Below are positions 6,447-9,100 of a DNA stretch of 9,100 nucleotides, in pieces. The stretch is from JAPOKJ01 sp043767985 (GTDB lineage: Bacteria > Pseudomonadota > Gammaproteobacteria > Burkholderiales > Burkholderiaceae_E). Location: assembly GCA_043767985.1 (NCBI GenBank), contig JAYVKZ010000289.1:1-9100 (forward strand), in the 5' to 3' direction. Each line of letters opens with the position of its first letter. Position 1 is the first letter of the stretch. The translations under genes were made by a program, and so were the position numbers. The notes beneath the pieces are model-generated. The model had not been told where the DNA came from. It made no database searches and saw only the letters and a list, made by a program, of their open reading frames with translations.

Positions 6447-7376
6447 ATGATTGGCCGTATCGTTGAAGTCGCGGAGGATCGTCGGTATATTTTCGTTCAT
6501 CGCGGATTTCTTGTCGTACAAGATACGGGCGGCGATCGAAAGGAAATTGGACAGGTCCCGTTGGATGATATTTCGGCGGTAATCGGCAATGCCCGTGGAT
6601 TAGTTTATTCTAATAATTTATTGGTGGCACTCGCGGAAAGAGGGATTCCGTTTGTGCTGTGCGCGGAGAATCACAATTCAGTGGGAGTGCTTTGGCCTCT
6701 CGATGGTAATTTCGAGCAAAGTAGAAGAATTGATGCGCAAATTGCGGCCACGCAACCCACCCACAAAAGGCTTTGGGCCTCTGTTGTTCGGTCGAAGCTT
6801 GAGCAGCAAGCGGCGGCACTTGAAGCAACAGGGGCCTCGTCGATTCCCTTAACGGCGCTCGTCAAAAAGGTCAAGAGTGGGGATCCAGCCAATGTAGAAG
6901 CGCAAGGCGCACGACGCTACTGGACTTTACTGTTTGGGGAGGCCTTCCGGCGCGATCAAAGCGCAGGGGGCATTAATGCAATGCTCAATTATGGCTATAC
7001 AGTTCTGAGATCCGCCACGGCGCGTGCCGTCGTTGCCGCCGGGCTTCATCCTGGCATCGCTTTGCATCACAGTAACGCTGGAAACCCGCTTCGCCTAGTC
7101 GATGATCTTATGGAGCCATTCAGGCCAATCATTGATCTCAAGGTGTTCCAGCTATGTCGCGCGGGCGAACAGAGTGTTGATCCGGGCACCAAGCGGGGAT
7201 TGGTACGCACGCTTTATGACGACATGGAAAGTAGCACCGGTACGACACCAGTGTCGGTATGCATTCAGAGACTCGCGACCTCACTTGCTCAAGTTTATTT
7301 GGGGGAACGTGAGAAGCTTGATTTGCCCCTGCCGGGAATGCCGCTAGCGCTCGCTGTAGCGTTAGACAACGAATAA
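6447..7376 (+). CDS. cas1: CRISPR-associated endonuclease/integrase Cas1 (type II)
   Basis: Catalytic subunit of the Cas1-Cas2 spacer integrase, which inserts new spacers at the leader end of the array. A 309-residue protein, normal for type II Cas1. The N-terminal beta-domain is followed by an alpha-helical catalytic domain with the metal-binding set: Glu151 in NVEAQGARRYW, the His pair 207-208 in GIALHHSN, and the acidic LVDDLMEPFRPIID (Glu223, with Asp219-220). INAMLNYGYTVLRSA (176-190) and DLMEPFRP are strong Cas1 signatures. It begins 12 bases after the cas9 stop and ends 2 bases before cas2, so the three are surely one transcript. The Shine-Dalgarno signal before ATG 6447 is poor, suggesting partial translational coupling to cas9. 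Confidence 0.97.
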   Translation: MIGRIVEVAEDRRYIFVHRGFLVVQDTGGDRKEIGQVPLDDISAVIGNARGLVYSNNLLVALAERGIPFVLCAENHNSVGVLWPLDGNFEQSRRIDAQIAATQPTHKRLWASVVRSKLEQQAAALEATGASSIPLTALVKKVKSGDPANVEAQGARRYWTLLFGEAFRRDQSAGGINAMLNYGYTVLRSATARAVVAAGLHPGIALHHSNAGNPLRLVDDLMEPFRPIIDLKVFQLCRAGEQSVDPGTKRGLVRTLYDDMESSTGTTPVSVCIQRLATSLAQVYLGEREKLDLPLPGMPLALAVALDNE

Positions 7377-7378
7377 CA

Positions 7379-7705
7379 ATGCTTTCGGGCTATAGATTAA
7401 TGTGGATGGTCGTAATGTTTGATCTACCTGTGTTATCGAAGGCAGAAAGAAAGGCAGCATCGGATTTTCGCAATAAACTCTTGGACATGGGTTTTGCGAT
7501 GAGCCAATTCAGCGTCTACATGCGGTTTTGCTCGAGCGCATTGCAAGTCGAGACGTACGCCAAGCGAGTAGAAAGCGCATTGCCGACTGGCGGCAAGGTC
7601 AATATCATCCAGTTTACAGATCGACAATACGAAAAAATCATTAGTTTTGTAGGAAGAAGGAAACTTCCTGCAAACAAAAACCCTGATCAGTTTGACTTGT
7701 TTTGA
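7379..7705 (+). CDS. cas2: CRISPR-associated protein Cas2
   Basis: Structural partner of Cas1 in the spacer-acquisition complex, forming the central dimer. A 108-residue protein with a ferredoxin-like fold. The first strand reads MWMVVMFDLP, with the conserved Asp15; FRNKLLDMGFAMSQFSVYMRF follows the family's helix-then-strand pattern, and VNIIQFTDRQYEKIISF forms the later strands. The C-terminus QFDLF resembles the tail of other type II Cas2 proteins. The start at 7379 is 2 bases after the cas1 stop; a later ATG at 7400 (residue 8) would still keep the first strand. It is the last cas gene, 71 bases before the array, so csn2 and cas4 are absent. Confidence 0.96.
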   Translation: MLSGYRLMWMVVMFDLPVLSKAERKAASDFRNKLLDMGFAMSQFSVYMRFCSSALQVETYAKRVESALPTGGKVNIIQFTDRQYEKIISFVGRRKLPANKNPDQFDLF

Positions 7706-7734
7706 CAGCCAATGAGCGAAATTTTCACTACGAT

Positions 7735-7773
7735 CCTCGGAAAAACCCTTAAAAATCATGGGCTTAGCCGAGG
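7735..7773 (-). terminator. Possible stem-loop at the cas2-proximal end of the array
   Basis: CCTCGG (7735-7740) is complementary to CCGAGG (7768-7773). On the minus strand the inner part reads AAGCCC...GGGTTTTT, a second weak stem with one G.T wobble and a T run. It sits 3 bases from the first repeat, where leftward array transcription would leave the array and meet cas2 mRNA. It could end pre-crRNA or the cas transcript. The stems are short, so this is tentative. Confidence 0.35.
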
Positions 7774-7776
7774 TGT

Positions 7777-9100
7777 AGTTTAGTCGATTGGGATATGCGC
7801 TCTGGCCGGAACGCGAATCGCTTGAGCCTCCTCCCGAATTTCAGTTTAGTCGATTGGGATATGCGCTCTGGCCGGAACTTAAGCTTCAAGACCAGGTCGC
7901 GGAGGGCAGTTTAGTCGATTGGGATATGCGCTCTGGCCGGAACATCAAACAGGGCCGGATTAAGCTGATTGAAGTTTAGTCGATTGGGATATGCGCTCTG
8001 GCCGGAACAAGTCCAGCCTGCTTGCTCTTCGGTCATCAGTTTAGTCGATTGGGATATGCGCTCTGGCCGGAACGTACTCATAGCTATTGAAAAACGATGA
8101 GAAAGTTTAGTCGATTGGGATATGCGCTCTGGCCGGAACTAGTGGCGACCCACGTCGATGTCAGTAAAAGTTTAGTCGATTGGGATATGCGCTCTGGCCG
8201 GAACGTCAGTCGTCCCTTCGTTCTGCCAGATCACAGTTTAGTCGATTGGGATATGCGCTCTGGCCGGAACCGGAATAGAGTGCGCACTGGTATATGCTCG
8301 AGTTTAGTCGATTGGGATATGCGCTCTGGCCGGAACTTGAGGCAGGCCACGGCCTCGACAGTCTTCAGTTTAGTCGATTGGGATATGCGCTCTGGCCGGA
8401 ACACAAAAGATCGGCGTCGCTCAAGATGTTTAGTTTAGTCGATTGGGATATGCGCTCTGGCCGGAACAATGCGCCGCCGGCTTCGACCTCGATGATGAGT
8501 TTAGTCGATTGGGATATGCGCTCTGGCCGGAACAGTCTACCGCTGCTGCTGTTGAGCCTGATGAGTTTAGTCGATTGGGATATGCGCTCTGGCCGGAACT
8601 CAAACACCCAAATCATTCGGCCATAAAAAGTTTAGTCGATTGGGATATGCGCTCTGGCCGGAACCCGGACGATCGCCAATGCGATCCACCACGGAGTTTA
8701 GTCGATTGGGATATGCGCTCTGGCCGGAACTAGAACTGATGGGAAAAGGAGAGACTGATAAGTTTAGTCGATTGGGATATGCGCTCTGGCCGGAACTATG
8801 GCTTCATGTGCTTTGTCGGTGTTTGGAGTTTAGTCGATTGGGATATGCGCTCTGGCCGGAACACAGATGCTTGGTCCTGATAAGTCAGCAAAAGTTTAGT
8901 CGATTGGGATATGCGCTCTAGCCGGAACTGCAAAGGCATTCAGATTGCACGCAAAGAGAGTTTAGTCGATTGGGATATGCGCTCTGGCCGGAACCGCATC
9001 GGCCCAGGCGATAAGATCGCGCTTAGTTTAGTCGATTGGGATATGCGCTCTGGCCGGAACATGGACGACAGTGTGTTGATCGTCGATTGGAGTTTAGTCG
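7777..9100 (-). CRISPR. Type II-C CRISPR array, 20 full repeats plus one cut by the window edge
   Basis: The 36-bp repeat begins AGTTTAGTCG and ends TGGCCGGAAC on the plus strand. In the crRNA sense (minus strand) it begins GTTCCGG and ends CTAAACT. Starts: 7777, 7843, 7908, 7973, 8038, 8104, 8169, 8235, 8301, 8367, 8432, 8498, 8564, 8629, 8695, 8761, 8827, 8893, 8959, 9025, and a 10-base fragment at 9091-9100. All full copies are identical except the one at 8893, with G to A at 8920. The 20 spacers are 30 bp, except six of 29 bp (after repeats 2, 3, 4, 6, 10 and 13), and all differ. Strand is set by the tracrRNA: the anti-repeat pairs only with the minus-strand repeat transcript. The array therefore runs leftward, against the cas genes, and its leader should be beyond the right edge. 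No degenerate terminal repeat is seen at the cas2 end. Confidence 0.98.
8893..8928 (-). repeat. Variant CRISPR repeat with one base change
   Basis: Position 8920 is A instead of G, so the crRNA repeat carries U instead of C at its ninth base. That base pairs with a G of the tracrRNA anti-repeat, so a G.U wobble would still form. All other full repeats in view are identical, making this the only sequence divergence among them. Confidence 0.9.

Noticed and set aside
7157..7178. Possible self-targeting spacer: GTGTTGATC in the spacer at 9061 also occurs in cas1
   Set aside because: Only nine consecutive bases match; a spacer match needs most of 30, so this is chance. A similar 9-base match between the spacer at 8140 and the amidohydrolase gene was dismissed for the same reason.
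7788..8921. Several open frames across the array on both strands giving peptides with repeated RLGYALWPE or SLVDWDMRSGRN units
   Set aside because: They are only translations of the 36-bp CRISPR repeat (12 codons) joined by spacers; they shift frame whenever a 29-bp spacer occurs and have no ribosome binding sites.
7777..9100. Rightward (plus-strand) transcription of the array with a leader next to cas2
   Set aside because: It would require a plus-strand tracrRNA, whose tail would lie in cas9 codons without a terminator; the minus-strand reading gives a tail, closing helix and terminator.

Overview
The window looks like part of a betaproteobacterial chromosome, most likely Burkholderiales. 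The main reason is the Bug-type (TctC-like) periplasmic binding protein, a family greatly expanded in that order. It sits inside a small catabolic gene cluster of moderately high G+C. The genus cannot be told from the sequence alone.

Layout. Positions 1-2978 hold four co-directional (+) metabolic genes: the C-terminal half of an amidohydrolase/deaminase cut by the window edge, a secreted Bug solute-binding protein, a beta-hydroxyacid (3-hydroxyisobutyrate-type) dehydrogenase, and a small Cys-containing protein of unknown function whose start overlaps the dehydrogenase stop by 4 bases. A roughly 300-base non-coding stretch follows (2979-3276), holding a 10-bp inverted repeat and no convincing gene. 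From about 3277 to the right edge lies a compact type II-C CRISPR-Cas locus. It comprises a minus-strand tracrRNA with its own terminator (3277-3359), then cas9 (1015 codons), cas1 and cas2 on the plus strand with gaps of 12 and 2 bases, and then a CRISPR array (7777 to beyond 9100) with 20 complete 36-bp repeats, a 21st cut by the edge, and 20 different spacers of 29 or 30 bp. There is no csn2 or cas4 between cas1 and the array, which fits II-C.

How the parts work together. Cas1 and Cas2 would add spacers. The array would be transcribed leftward (minus strand, opposite to the cas genes), giving a repeat that starts 5'-GTTCCGG. The tracrRNA, also minus strand, carries an anti-repeat with 22 consecutive bases complementary to that repeat, an internal bulge, and a closing AAC:GTT pairing, followed by a short hairpin and a Rho-independent terminator. 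The duplex would load Cas9, whose RuvC and HNH catalytic residues are all present apart from a conservative Asp-to-Glu change next to the HNH histidine.

Most notable points: the tracrRNA lies back-to-back with cas9, so any cas9 transcript starting upstream of it would carry a repeat-like sequence antisense to the tracrRNA. The candidate tracrRNA promoter also abuts the cas9 ribosome binding site. This is a well-formed member of a known class rather than a wholly new system; the novelty, if any, lies in the Cas9 orthologue, its PAM, and the regulatory layout.
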